Positions 22,767-33,600 of a DNA stretch of 64,000 nucleotides are shown in pieces (positions within the stretch are counted from its first letter, which is position 1; each line of letters opens with the position of its first letter). Below the pieces are notes generated by a model. It saw nothing but the letters and a program-made list of their open reading frames with translations, had not been told where the DNA came from and did not search any database. This DNA is from Auriscalpium vulgare (lineage: Eukaryota; Basidiomycota; Agaricomycetes; Russulales; Auriscalpiaceae), in contig JAHBBC010000011.1 in NCBI GenBank assembly GCA_019915015.1, positions 1,659,025 through 1,723,024 of the forward strand, written 5' to 3'. The position numbers were made by a program, and so were the translations under genes.

Positions 22767-22945
22767 GCAGCGAGCGGGACAGGGCAGCGAGCGGGACAGG
22801 GCAGCGAGCGGGACAGGGCAGCGAGCGGGACAGGGCAGCGAGCGGGACAGGGCAGCGAGCGGGACAGGGCAGCAAGCGGACAGGACAGTGAGCAGACAGG
22901 GCGGCGAGCGAACAGGGCGGCAGACAGGGCGGACGAAGCGGCGAG
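22767..22945. repeat. 17 bp minisatellite
   Basis: Six perfect copies of a 17 bp unit (GCAGCGAGCGGGACAGG) occupy 22767-22868, followed by about four degenerate units to roughly 22945. Open frames through it (22567-23136 forward, 22597-23133 reverse) follow from a unit that lacks stops and do not support a gene. Confidence 0.9.
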
Positions 22946-23438
22946 TGGGACGGACTCGAGCGCGACTGCGGGAGCGTGAGGCTGGCGTTTTCTCTGAGTG
23001 GTGTCATCCACGGCCTTTCGGATCCAGTGTTCATGTCAGGTTGGTATTTGCAGAGACGTATCATCGTGGCCGGCATGCGGGAAGTGATGAAGTCGGGAGG
23101 AAAGAGGGTTGGCGACGCTCGAAGGTTGAACATTGAACATGGTCACGCGGGCATGAGTGTGTTTAGGGCAGGCTTGCTCGACACTTCCATCAAACAACAG
23201 TGTGATGGCACGAGTGGGGGGAAATTTTCTCCAGAGCTTTCACAGATATCCAAATTTTTCGAGAGCCCAGGCAAAATATCTGTACTGTCTCTTCGAGATA
23301 TCTCATAGATATCTCAGAGGTATCCTACAGATAACTACGCGCTGTGATCTCCGGGGCCTCAAATTAAGATCCCACGGACATTTCAGGAAGATGTCGCTCA
23401 GGTGCTCCGCGCCGGAGCTCTCTGTGATATCTGGTTGA

Positions 23439-23711
23439 GTTGGCGGTGTACGTGGAGTGGTTTCCACCGTTCGGGCCAGCGTCAGAGCCAAACCATCTCA
23501 TGTACTTACCGGGTGTCGCGAAAGTTCCGAACGGGCCTCCGCAGGCAGGCAAGCGCGATTGCCGTCAAGGACATCCACCGGAGCGTGCACCTCATGCTGC
23601 GATTCGGGCCGCAAGCTCCTCGCCACTGACTTCAGAGAACGTCCTCGACAAGTGTAGAAAGTTTTATGTATCTTCCTTTGTAGACAGACACATCTATATT
23701 ACAGTCTATTG
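23439..23711 (+). pseudogene. Degraded transposon-type ORF fragment
   Basis: Three forward frames hold successive pieces of one protein-like sequence: YVEWFPPFGPASEPNHLMYL, then IHRSVHLMLRFGPQAPRH, then TSENVLDKCRKFYVSSFVDRH. This succession resembles the C-terminal end of large transposon-associated ORFs that are abundant in Agaricomycetes (of the Plavaka/KDZ sort). That assignment is from memory of the family pattern and is tentative. At least two frameshifts separate the pieces, so it is dead. Confidence 0.42.
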
Positions 23712-24500
23712 ACACCCCATTGCACTGATCTGTCTGGCAAGGAAGGACCACCTGTGACGCCCTTGCAAACACTTGCAAATGCCAGTGAAGGCCACGCGTC
23801 GGGCAAGAGGGGGGCACAGATGCAGCGACTGTATTCGGTGGGAGCTACGTGCGGCGCCCGCTGCGGAGGCCGTCTCATCCACTCCCCGAGGACGAGGACT
23901 CGTCAACGCCGGCAAACCCACCGCCCCAGACGTCGTCATGCCAGCCATTCCACCCCGAGCCGCCTCAGGCGTCCCCTTCCCCGCCATTGCCCACCCCCGA
24001 GACGCCCCAGCCATTCCGCCTCCAGACAGCAGCGATCGCGTTGCGGACCATCTGGTCGGTGACGCGTGGAGGCCCCGCAGGGGCCCTCAGTGGCCCACCA
24101 AATACTCCCCTCTCGCTCATGCCCCGCTTCTTCCGCAGCAATGCCGCCCGGACAGGATCCCACACAATCCCGCCGTCCTTCCAGACACATCCGGAGGCTG
24201 GCGCGCCCCTGCTCCACGCTGTGAGCGATCTGCGACGGGCGAGTGCTCATAGGACCCACCATCTTATGGCCGTCTCCTCTCGCTGCTTCAGCTTGCGAGC
24301 CTCTCGCTTCCAACTGGGCTCGGTCCTGTTCAAGCGCATCGGATGCTGGTGTGCAGGGTGCTTGGTGGTGGAGGCTGCAGCGGTGGTGGACGCGGTACGA
24401 GAGGCGGACTGGCGCAAGCTCGCAGACTCCTTCCCACGCCGGCTCGTTCTCGCCCAGGCGGCCCGAGACAACCGACTAATTATAAGACAACCGCAAGGGC
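23712..24500. other. No clear gene; long Pro/Ser-rich forward frame
   Basis: A forward frame is open from 23849 to 24562 (about 237 codons). It is Pro/Ser-rich at first (PEDEDSSTPANPPPQ) and ends within the palindrome-bearing repeat at 24546. Overlapping frames on the other strand are also open, as expected in GC-rich DNA. I recognise no domain and do not call a gene with confidence. Confidence 0.3.
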
Positions 24501-24860
24501 CCGTCGCGGACGGACGGCCGCGGACGCCGCGCGGCACTCCTACGCAATCACGTGACCTGTAAGAGGTGGCCTGGGAGTGTCCGTCCTGGCCGGACGCGCA
24601 CACTCCCAACCCTTGATAGCGACCTTGACAAATTCTGAAATCCTCGAAGCCCTGTTTACGCGCCATATCAGGTAGTTTGTTATCATGCCGGTGGAGCGCA
24701 GCCAAAATTATGTGGGCAGACGGTCGCGCGACGCGACGTCGGACGCGGCTCTCCTGCAAAATCACGTGACTTGCATGGGGCGGTCTGCGAGCGTCCGTCC
24801 CGGACGGACGCGCCCATCCCCTCAGAGCGACCTCAACAACCCGTCCCATGTCGCATTCCC
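24501..24860. repeat. Palindrome-bearing repeat, locus 24.5 kb
   Basis: Two related units each begin with a CACGTG-type palindrome (TCACGTGAC at 24548-24556 and again near 24763-24771) and contain the GTCCGTCC palindrome (degenerate at 24578-24596, perfect CGTCCGTCC-C-GGACGGACG at 24792-24810). Each continues into an AGCGACCT motif. A short decayed palindrome (CCGTC-GCG-GACGG) sits at 24501-24513. The same unit, including a GGTGGAGCGCAGCCAAA segment, occurs in inverse orientation at about 39380-39760. Confidence 0.7.
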
Positions 24861-25106
24861 AAACCCCCACCTTAGCAACAACCACCGCTTTCGAGGTGTT
24901 CCAATAGCGAATTATGGTGGCGGAATGCCTTAATTTGCCCTGCCTGGTAGGTGTCTCACTATTGTGATGTTTCAGGCCCGTTTACATTCCTCTCTGCGCT
25001 ATGTTTATATCTCGCCGCGCGCTGCGCGGTCCGTCCTCGACGTTCATCCTGCATGACATGATGGTGCGATAACACTTGTTTGAAACAGGACTTAAACAAC
25101 TTGTAC

Positions 25107-25549
25107 CTAAGCCACCTTCACCTTAACAACCGTACAGCTCCACCTCTTTATCTTTAGCCCTGGAGCTCCCTCCTCCCACGCCGCGAGTATCCCTTTTGTC
25201 ATCCTGCAACACGAAAGCATGACCAAAAATGCAGCCCGATCCCGACTCGTCCTCCACATCTTGACATCCTGGGGGAATGTCGCAGTCGGGGAGTTCATGA
25301 AGTTCACCTCGTCAATATTCAACGTGTGCAGGCTGGGCAGGTACGACCCATCCACAGGCGCCTTACTCATCGCCTGACAGAAGGCCAGCGCGTTGTGTCC
25401 GTCGACCGTCACCTCGTACAGGTGGTGGGCCGATGCCAGCCATTCCCTCCACACATCTTCATCGGCCGACGTGTCGCCTACTGAGTAAAGCAGCCGCTCT
25501 ATCTTGAGCCCGGACATCGCAGGGACAGCAGCCTGGGCAAGATGACGAC
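25107..25549 (-). pseudogene. F-box gene, C-terminal half (3' of element A)
   Basis: The frame starts directly at the edge of the 12.5 kb retrotransposon and encodes the C-terminal 146 codons of an F-box/LRR-type protein (HLAQAAVPAMSGLKIERLLYS onwards, ending VKVKVA). It is the continuation of the N-terminal part at 38067-38997. Removing the element and one copy of the 5 bp target duplication gives an uninterrupted frame. Its closest relative in the window is the gene at 47571-48940, which shares DGSYLPSL, ATFPQDV and APGLKI in the same places. Confidence 0.85.
25545..25549. repeat. Target-site duplication of element A (left)
   Basis: ACGAC directly precedes the 5' LTR and is repeated right after the 3' LTR at 38067-38071. 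Five base pairs is the usual length for Ty3/gypsy integration. Confidence 0.9.
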
Positions 25550-26162
25550 TGTGACGGGAGAAAGAGGCCCGGAGGTAACGCGGGCAGAAGGTCATCAGTC
25601 TCGACGCAGGACGCTATTAGATTACTGTACAATAGATTAGATTAGTCGGAGTTTGAAGATGTCTGTAAGTATATAAGTCGTGTACTGACAGCATCGTGCA
25701 TCATCAATACAACGTGTTTCTTTTTCTTTCTCTTTTTCTCGTCTCTTCGCCTTCCTCAATTCTCTTCAAGTCTCCCTCAGGCAAAGTAGTTGCTAGTCGA
25801 CTACGAGAATCGACGACGCGACGACGCGACGAGTCACGAGCGCGTGAGGCTTCTCGAGCGCCAACAGCGCGCCCACAGAACCACACACGCGCGACGCACT
25901 TGGGCCGTCGGCGCCTCGCCCTTCTCTCTCTCGAGCCAGTCACCAGGAGGAAGCCTCCTAACGACTGAGCTCCCGCTCGGGCCTTGCGCCTACGGGCGTG
26001 ATCACATCTCCTCGCCCTCCACTCCTTCCGTGCTACGGAGGAGGTCTGTCAACACGGGGAAGCCCCGTACCGACAGGACAACACACCTTTGGTTCCTCCC
26101 TGGGCTCGTCTCTCGCCCGTCCTACGCCCGAATCTCGAGACTCACCTATCAGAGGCGTCTCA
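25550..26162 (+). repeat. 5' LTR of element A
   Basis: It starts TGTGACGGGAGAAAG, ends GAGGCGTCTCA and is matched by 37454-38066. It contains a CT-rich tract around 25715-25785 and a GACGACGCGACGACGCGACG stretch. Open frames inside both LTRs (90 and 79 codons) are shared only because the sequence is. Confidence 0.93.
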
Positions 26163-26185
26163 AAGGTGGACATATCCGGAACGTA
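26163..26185 (+). other. Candidate primer-binding site of element A
   Basis: Four bases after the LTR comes TGGACATATCCGGAACG (26167-26183). It starts with the TGG expected for pairing with a tRNA CCA end. I could not assign the tRNA, and a self-priming mechanism cannot be excluded. Confidence 0.4.
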
Positions 26186-26234
26186 GGACACGAAGACCGG
26201 TCCTGAGGAACTTTCTTCGCAAGTCGGGAACAGT

Positions 26235-29200
26235 ATGCCGCCGCCTAGCCCAAGTCATTTACAGACTCCCTCCAGAGCGGCTACATTGGATTATTCTTTC
26301 ACTCCCAGGCGCGCTGGAGAAGTGAAAGCCCAGTCGCGACATTTGCCAGCAGCCCCTCAGTCAGAGGAAGACATTACTTTGGACAATGCGTCTCGTGCGG
26401 AAATTGCGGACAGCATTTACGCGAAATTTCGCACTTCTCCCGACGACTACGAACCATCTCTAGAAGCACGAGTGGAGGCTTTGATCAGTGCTCCGCTGTC
26501 ACAACGATATATTCTACGAGATGGACCTCTATTACCCGTAGGATCGGAGCAATATTCGTTGAAATCTCATGCGTTGTGGCCTGCTATTGGAGTAGCCGCA
26601 GAGCTTCAGGATTTAATTTCACAACTCTATGCGCTCCTGGATCCCCCAAGGTCGAGCTTTGTCATTGACTATAACAATCATCTAATTGTTGCGCTGCGAG
26701 GATCCCGTACATTGAACGAGCTCGACTTAGCCTGGGAAATCCTCGTACACCGGCTTTCCTTAGCTGTCAAACACTTGGAGAAAGCTAGAGAGGAAATAGT
26801 AGGGTCGGTCAGAATCGCTTCGCCAGCCACAACCACGCAATCCGAGACAGTGCGACTCCACGGACTAAGTACTCTTAACGTTCTCAAAGAGTATTTACAG
26901 CGGCCTGCTCTGAGAGAGCGTATGGATCAATTCATCATGGATTTACTACGGACAAACGCACAAGCTCTACCTCACGAAGTCTGGCCTCTCCCAGACAATT
27001 TCCTCGATGAAGTCATAGCGGCCGAATCGCAGCCGCCTCCAAGAACTCTAGCGCCCTCTCCTCGACAGAATACTCTTATAACCCCACCTCGTATACGAGA
27101 TGAGCCCGAGGAAGCCTCGGGACAGGGAAATAAGGGTAAAGGAAGAGAGGACGAGACTATCATCGGAGAGCAACATACTCGGTACGAAAGCTTTGCGACA
27201 GGAGCCTCAAGTCGGCCTCGTTCTTCTCTACCTGCACAGTTAACTCTTCAAAATGTGGAGCATCCGCCTTTTCGAAAAGCTGGAGATTTCTTTGAACGGT
27301 TCAATAAACCATCGGCTACGTACGTGTCACAGGTGTTACCGTATACGCCAGTACGTACGGCCACTCAGGTTTCTATGGCCAGAGGCGACGTCACCCAAGG
27401 ATTGGGGCTTCCCGGGGATATACCGGGAGCAGACCCGCTCCCTTCAGAACCGGAAAATGTCGCCGAGCAGATTCAAGTGCAGAGAACACCCGAGGCAGAT
27501 ACTTCCTCCAAAGAAGTAGCGACGTACCTCGCTCCATCGATGTACAACGCGGAAACAGGAAGCGTCTCGGCTATGCCATACAAACGCAATCTCTACGCTC
27601 AACCTCCGCTTCAGCCGGCCTTCTCCTTAGATGCCATGGGCGTAAAGACGCAGCCTATCACCCAAGGCTTACCGGACCGTCAAACGCCTCCACACCTTCG
27701 AAGCGCGAATTTAAATAATTTCGCGACTCAACCTACACGCGTTGAGCGCACGGTGAACTTCGAGGAACGTGTACCTTGGGACAAGCGTATGGCTAGAGAC
27801 AATGGTGACGAATTCCCTACCGGACCTTCCAGTTCTTTACCTCTCCTCAAAGGAGAATGGCCCCGGAGCTCACCGCCGAAACCCGATCAGCAGAATCTTA
27901 CTCCACCATGGGGCAGTAATTTCCCATTCGCGCCTCGCCGGAACACCCTCGTAACCGGTTTTCCCTCTAAACCTGATCCTCTTCCTGAAGATCCATCAGC
28001 CGGGTACTCGAACCACGGAGACTCGGCTGAACCAGCTGGCGGAGGAGTTCCTGGAGGAGGACCCCCGGGATGGCCTCCTTCACTAGGAGGAGCAGGAGGA
28101 TCGGGAGGTGGACCCCCTGGAGGTCCCCCAGGATTTCCGGGCGGAGGGCCGCCCGGCGGATATCCTGGAATGCCTGGAGGTGGCGGAGGACCACCTGGAG
28201 GAGGGTTGCCTGGAAATTTTCCAGGATATCCCGGAGGAATGCCTCCGGGTGGACCCTATGGACCGCCTGGAGGTGGAGGACCACCTGGAGGGCCACCCGG
28301 TGGAGGCGGAGGGCCGCCTCCGGGGTGGGGTTACCCTTGGCAGTGGCACGGTTATCCCAACAATCCTCAAGGTACCCTGAACCTCGGGCCGAGGTTAAAG
28401 GAAGAGCTAAGGCCCGATCATTTGCCCAGTTGGGATGGGAACAAACATACCGCTATTGCATACTTCGCCGATGTTCAGGAATTAGCGGTAATGAATGAGT
28501 CGCTTCCCGCGGCCATGGGACGTTGGCTATGGACGCAGCTCAAGGACAACTCGCGAGTGAAGCGGTGGTGGATCCAGGTGTCGAGGCGCATGAAAACCTA
28601 CATGATGGCCAACCACTTGAATTGGCTGAACGGTCTCAAATCCGTATTCCTGGGACGTCAATGGCAGTTGGAACGGAACATGGAATTCACGGAGATGTTC
28701 TTCCGTCAAAAGGGACATGAACGTGAAATGCCCGAGGATTACCTACAGAGGCGCATTATGTATGCTCGCGCTCTCCTGAACACGGATAACGGAGGACCCG
28801 AAGAAGCCCAGATCGTCCTTCGCAACGTACCCTCTAGCTGGATGACGACTCTGAATGTGCCGTTACCATTAAGCACGGACGATCTCACTCGAAGGGCTCA
28901 GGATAACGCCTTAGCTCTAATTGCTGCTTCGCGTAATTCCAGCGATTTGGTATCTAAAGAAGAGATACCACAGTTAGTCCGGCAAGCGATACGTGAAGAG
29001 AATGCCCGGCCCTTCCGGCCTAGAGCATTCCGCGGCCGTAATGATAGAGGCCAAGCGTCCGTCCATCTAGCTTCCGGGAACGGGGATGAAGCTAAAGAAG
29101 CTGAATTCCCTATCGTTAATGAAGATGACGAGGAGAATCTAAGTGCCCCGGACCAAGTCGACCCCGCCGTATCAGCACAAGTATTCGCTACGTTGGTTAA

Positions 29201-30650
29201 ACGGCAGAGGGCTCCTCCGAAAGGAGGTTATCCTTTTCCTAAAGCTGATGGCACGAAGTCCCTTGTCAAACCACCTCCTTCACCTTGCAAGCTTTGTGGG
29301 AGTAAACATCATTGGGACCGAGAATGCCCTCACTGGCCGACTTACGTCAAAAAGAAGGAAGTAAATCTTTTGAGCGCGGGATTAGAGTCGGATAGGTCTC
29401 CGGAGGATGAACTCATGTATAATACTTTGTTTGAAGCGTACCTAATGGAAGCTATTTCTTCAGCTTATATCGTATCGCGCCAGAGCGAATGGTCGGAAGC
29501 CGACCATGAGACGATAGAAATGAGATCCATTGAGAAGCAGGTAGATAGTGGGCAGGAAATCCCGTCCGTACGAGAAGTGCTGACAGCACGTACTCGAGGA
29601 AACCTCGAGAAAATCGTACGGACCCCCTCTCCTACAGTAGAGGAAGTGGAAGACGAGTATTACACTCAATTAAGGCTCCACGGTCGACCAAGTCCTAGCG
29701 ACGGCAGTCTCATAGAACGAATTGAGGCATTGCAAGCCGAAACGCCTGAGATGGAGATCATCAAATTAAAGAGGAAGCGCACTTCTATCCCCGGAATGTC
29801 AGCCGTAGGCGTGTCAGTAGTGTCCATGAGAGGACGAATCATGATTCCCTCTGGACCTTTGCGCGATTTACGACTAGATTCATGCGCAGATATCTCTCTC
29901 CTCTCCAAATCGACTTATGATCAGCTAGTTAATCCGCCGGCCCTGAGGCAGGGGTTGAAGTTGAAGCTCGTGCAATTGACAGCTAAGGAGGCTTCCTTAC
30001 ATGGATATGTGATGTTACCCATTTTCGTGCACACGGTCGACGGAAGAGAACTCCAACTAGAAGTCGAGGCGTACGTGGTATCGAACATGTCGGTGCCCAT
30101 TCTACTGGGAGAGGACTTCCACCAAGCTTATGAGTTGGCTGTTGAACGAAACTTGGAATCAGGAACTCGAGTATACTTCGAAGGACGGAAATACGAGGTT
30201 CTAGCTGAAAGAGTTCAAGAGTCAAATGGGAAGGAAGCTCGGATAGCGAAAAGGGTACTGGGGGCTCCACTGGCACGCTTTATTCTCGCTAAAGCTCATC
30301 GTCGGAACAAGGCGAAGCGCAGAGTCTTGAGAAAGGATGCGGAAGGTCCACGAAGCGTGCGGGTATCTAGTGACGTCAAAATTCCCCCACATTCAGTGAA
30401 GCGTGTACAAGTCTCCGCTAGCTTCACGGACGAGCGCACTTGGATGGTAGAGAAATCTATGGTAGCTTCGTCCAGAGCTCCCGTCTTCGTAGTTCCCAAT
30501 ACTCTTCTGAACCAATCGTCTCCGTACATCCCGGTAGCGAATACGTCAGCGCACCCTAAGATGCTGCGGAAAGGAGAAGTCGTAGGACATCTGGTCGACC
30601 CTGCTAAATTCCTGGATGCCCCGGGAGTGTCGAGAATTCGGAAGCTTTAG
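26235..30650 (+). CDS. Element A Gag-protease polyprotein (1471 aa)
   Basis: ATG at 26235. About 600 residues of variable, Ser/Pro-rich N-terminal sequence are followed by a collagen-like Gly/Pro tract (residues about 600-700; PPGGPPGFPGGGPPG type). The gag core lies at about 730-900 (HTAIAYFADVQELAVMNESL; MPEDYLQRRIMYARALL). A zinc knuckle CKLCGSKHHWDREC (CX2CX4HX4C) is near residue 1018. A retropepsin-like segment follows near residue 1214: LRLDSCADISLLSKS, then VPILLGEDFH. The usual Gly of the DSG/DTG triad is Cys here. The pol frame overlaps its end by 43 nt in the -1 frame (30608-30650). Confidence 0.9.
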   Translation: MPPPSPSHLQTPSRAATLDYSFTPRRAGEVKAQSRHLPAAPQSEEDITLDNASRAEIADSIYAKFRTSPDDYEPSLEARVEALISAPLSQRYILRDGPLLPVGSEQYSLKSHALWPAIGVAAELQDLISQLYALLDPPRSSFVIDYNNHLIVALRGSRTLNELDLAWEILVHRLSLAVKHLEKAREEIVGSVRIASPATTTQSETVRLHGLSTLNVLKEYLQRPALRERMDQFIMDLLRTNAQALPHEVWPLPDNFLDEVIAAESQPPPRTLAPSPRQNTLITPPRIRDEPEEASGQGNKGKGREDETIIGEQHTRYESFATGASSRPRSSLPAQLTLQNVEHPPFRKAGDFFERFNKPSATYVSQVLPYTPVRTATQVSMARGDVTQGLGLPGDIPGADPLPSEPENVAEQIQVQRTPEADTSSKEVATYLAPSMYNAETGSVSAMPYKRNLYAQPPLQPAFSLDAMGVKTQPITQGLPDRQTPPHLRSANLNNFATQPTRVERTVNFEERVPWDKRMARDNGDEFPTGPSSSLPLLKGEWPRSSPPKPDQQNLTPPWGSNFPFAPRRNTLVTGFPSKPDPLPEDPSAGYSNHGDSAEPAGGGVPGGGPPGWPPSLGGAGGSGGGPPGGPPGFPGGGPPGGYPGMPGGGGGPPGGGLPGNFPGYPGGMPPGGPYGPPGGGGPPGGPPGGGGGPPPGWGYPWQWHGYPNNPQGTLNLGPRLKEELRPDHLPSWDGNKHTAIAYFADVQELAVMNESLPAAMGRWLWTQLKDNSRVKRWWIQVSRRMKTYMMANHLNWLNGLKSVFLGRQWQLERNMEFTEMFFRQKGHEREMPEDYLQRRIMYARALLNTDNGGPEEAQIVLRNVPSSWMTTLNVPLPLSTDDLTRRAQDNALALIAASRNSSDLVSKEEIPQLVRQAIREENARPFRPRAFRGRNDRGQASVHLASGNGDEAKEAEFPIVNEDDEENLSAPDQVDPAVSAQVFATLVKRQRAPPKGGYPFPKADGTKSLVKPPPSPCKLCGSKHHWDRECPHWPTYVKKKEVNLLSAGLESDRSPEDELMYNTLFEAYLMEAISSAYIVSRQSEWSEADHETIEMRSIEKQVDSGQEIPSVREVLTARTRGNLEKIVRTPSPTVEEVEDEYYTQLRLHGRPSPSDGSLIERIEALQAETPEMEIIKLKRKRTSIPGMSAVGVSVVSMRGRIMIPSGPLRDLRLDSCADISLLSKSTYDQLVNPPALRQGLKLKLVQLTAKEASLHGYVMLPIFVHTVDGRELQLEVEAYVVSNMSVPILLGEDFHQAYELAVERNLESGTRVYFEGRKYEVLAERVQESNGKEARIAKRVLGAPLARFILAKAHRRNKAKRRVLRKDAEGPRSVRVSSDVKIPPHSVKRVQVSASFTDERTWMVEKSMVASSRAPVFVVPNTLLNQSSPYIPVANTSAHPKMLRKGEVVGHLVDPAKFLDAPGVSRIRKL

Positions 30651-33600
30651 CAAATCACGCAAGCGTCCTCAAGCAGTTAGTACACGCGAACTTAAACTTG
30701 CAATCTGAAGTAAGAGATGCGGAAGTCAGGGTTGCTCCCGAAAGGCCGACGGAAGCCGTCGAGCCAGAACCTCAGGAAGAGGAGATTTGGGGGCCCAAAA
30801 CTGCTGAAGTGCCCGATCCAACCATATGGCCATCTCAAGACATGGAAGAGCTCCTCGATGTAGGGCAACTTCCGGAGGAGCTGAGAGAACGAGCTTGGGA
30901 AATGCTGCGACGCAGACAACGAGCATTTGGATTTGATGGAAGATTGGGAAAGCACCAATCGAGGGTACACATTCGTACCGAGGACGGACAAGTGCCTATA
31001 GCCGTGCCCATGTACGGGAGCTCTCCGGCCAAACGAATGGTTATTGAAGAGCAACTTAATGTGTGGTTTGAGCAAGGGGTCATTGAACCATCCGTTAGCC
31101 CTTGGAGCGCTCCGGTCGTCATCGTCTACCGAAATAACAAGCCAAGATTTTGTGTAGACTACCGGAAGCTCAACGCAGTCACTGTCCCAGACGAATTTCC
31201 TATTCCACGCCAGTCTGAGATTCTTTCTTCACTCTCAGGATCTCAAGTCTTGTCATCTCTGGACGCTCTAGCCGGATTCACTCAGTTAGAGATGGCCCCG
31301 GAGGATGTAGAGAAAACTGCCTTTCGCACGCACAAAGGGCTCTTCCAGTTCTTGAGGATGCCCTTCGGACTACGTAACGGCCCTTCGATCTTCCAACGCG
31401 TCATGCAAGAGATCTTGTCCCCGTACCTCTGGTTGTTTTGTCTGGTCTACATAGACGACATAGTGGTTTATTCGAGGAGCTATGAAGAACACATTGAACA
31501 TTTGGACAAAGTACTCGGAGCCATTGAGAAATCAGGAATTACATTATCTCCGAAGAAATGTCATCTTTTCTATAGTTCCATCATTCTACTCGGACACAAA
31601 GTCTCTCGGTTAGGTTTGTCGACGCACAAACAAAAGGTGGAAGCCATCTTGAAGATGCCGAGGCCTACTAAGGTGGCCGAATTACGCACGTTCCTGGTGA
31701 TGGCGGTGTATTTTTCAGCGTTCATACCACACTACGCTACACTTGCAACTCCTCTATTCTCGCTGACCCGGAAGGGAGCTGCATGGAATTGGCGTGCCGA
31801 ACACGAAAGAGCCTTCGAAGAGATCCAGAAAGCTCTATCTCGTGCTCCGGTACTGGCGCATCCGGAGATGGGGAAGCCCTATCGGTTGTATACGGATGCT
31901 TCCGGAGACGGTCTAGGAGTTACTTTGCAACAAGTGCAAATAATGGCCTTGAAAGATCTGAAAGGAACGAGGACTTATGAGCGTGTCCGTCGGGCATACG
32001 AGTTGGGGAAGCCGGTTCCCAAGCTCACGACCACTTTATCGAGCAAGATTATTGACTGTGATTACGAGAGCTCCTGGGGAAGCTCTTTCGAGGATACGAC
32101 CGTACAAGTCGAAAGGGTAGTAGGATATTGGAGTCGAACTTTCAAACCAGCGGAAAGGAATTATTCTGCAACGGAGAGGGAGGCTCTAGCCGCTAAAGAA
32201 GGGCTCGTAAAATTCCAGCCGTTCATCGAAGGCGAACGTATCTTACTCGTCACTGATCACGCGGCTCTTCAATGGGCAAAGACGTATGAAAACAATAATC
32301 GACGACTGGGAGCTTGGGGAACTGTCTTCTCGGCCTACGCTCCGGGCCTGGAGATCATTCATCGTCCGGGTAGGGTACACTCCAATGTGGATCCCATCTC
32401 TCGCTTGCTCGAAGGCGTGCCCAGTTATGTAACTCCTAACGACGAAGACTCACCCGCTCTAACGCTCGCCAAGTTGTCCGAGTCTCCTCTGAGGGGCAAC
32501 TCCGTAGGAGAATTAGAGAAGTCCGTACAATTGGTATTAACGGACTGGAACGACGGCTTGTTTAATCCGCCACATCATTGTTTCCAAGTTACGACCCGTT
32601 CCTACAAGACGGCTAGTAAGAACCTAGTTTCGGAACGCGCAACGAAGGACCACATCTCGGGGGAGCCATCGTTGGAAGCCGACACAGGAGAGATCAGGGC
32701 GTCTGACGTGTCAGAGCATATCGATCTGTACGACAAGCAGCGAGCCTGGGAAGCCGCAAATCCCCCTCCTACTATTCATGTCCACATGGATAAGAGTTAT
32801 CTGCAATCCTTTCTGCAAGGATATAAAGCGGATGCCGCTTTCAAGCAGAGATGGGAAAGTACTAGTACTTCTCCGGATTCTTGGGATGCGGGACAGCGAT
32901 ATTTCAAGGACGAGAAAGGACTGCTATACTTTAGAGATGCGGATTTCCAACCCCGGCTTTGTGTTCCCAAATCCCTGCGAGCCAGTCTGCTCCTTCAAGC
33001 TCATGAATCTCCATTCGAATCGGCTCATGCCGGCGCAGAGAAGCTATGGCAGCTCATGAGCGGAAAATTCTTTTGGCCTTCAATGAAGAAAGACGTACAA
33101 CGGTTCTGTGACACCTGCGATGTATGCCAGAAAATCAAGCACAGGAACTTTACTAAGTTCGGCCGTTTGATTCCGAATCCAGTTCCGCGACGCCCCTACG
33201 AATCTGTATCGCTGGATTTAGTGACTGGCCTACCTTGGTCGCTAGAGTTCAATGCTGTCCTGGTTACAGTCGATCGACTGTCAAAACATGCGCAGTTTAT
33301 CCCTACTACGACTGGCCTAACAGCCGAAGGATTCGCGAAGCTTTTTGTCAATCATGTCATCTGCAGGTTCGGCGTGCCCGATAACATAGTTTCCGATCGT
33401 GATCCTAGGTGGACTTCTGACTTCTGGAAAGGGGTGTCGAAAGCGCTCAAAACTAGAATGTCTCTATCATCCTCAGCACGATGGACAGACGGAAATCGTA
33501 AATCAGAAGCTGGAGATCATGCTACGCGCCTATGTCGCTACGGACAAGACGAGTTGGGCCGAATGGTTGCCGCTGCTTGAACACGCTTATAATAATCTTC

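Noticed and set aside
22567..23136. 189- and 178-codon ORFs across the 17 bp minisatellite on both strands
   Set aside because: Openness follows from a repeat unit without stops; flanks have no domain.
24247..24885. 212-codon reverse ORF at the 24.5 kb repeat
   Set aside because: It crosses the palindrome repeat units and overlaps other open frames; no domain or splice support.
25696..26206. ORFs shared by 25.7-26.2 and 37.6-38.1 kb
   Set aside because: They lie in the two LTRs of element A and are identical only because the LTRs are.
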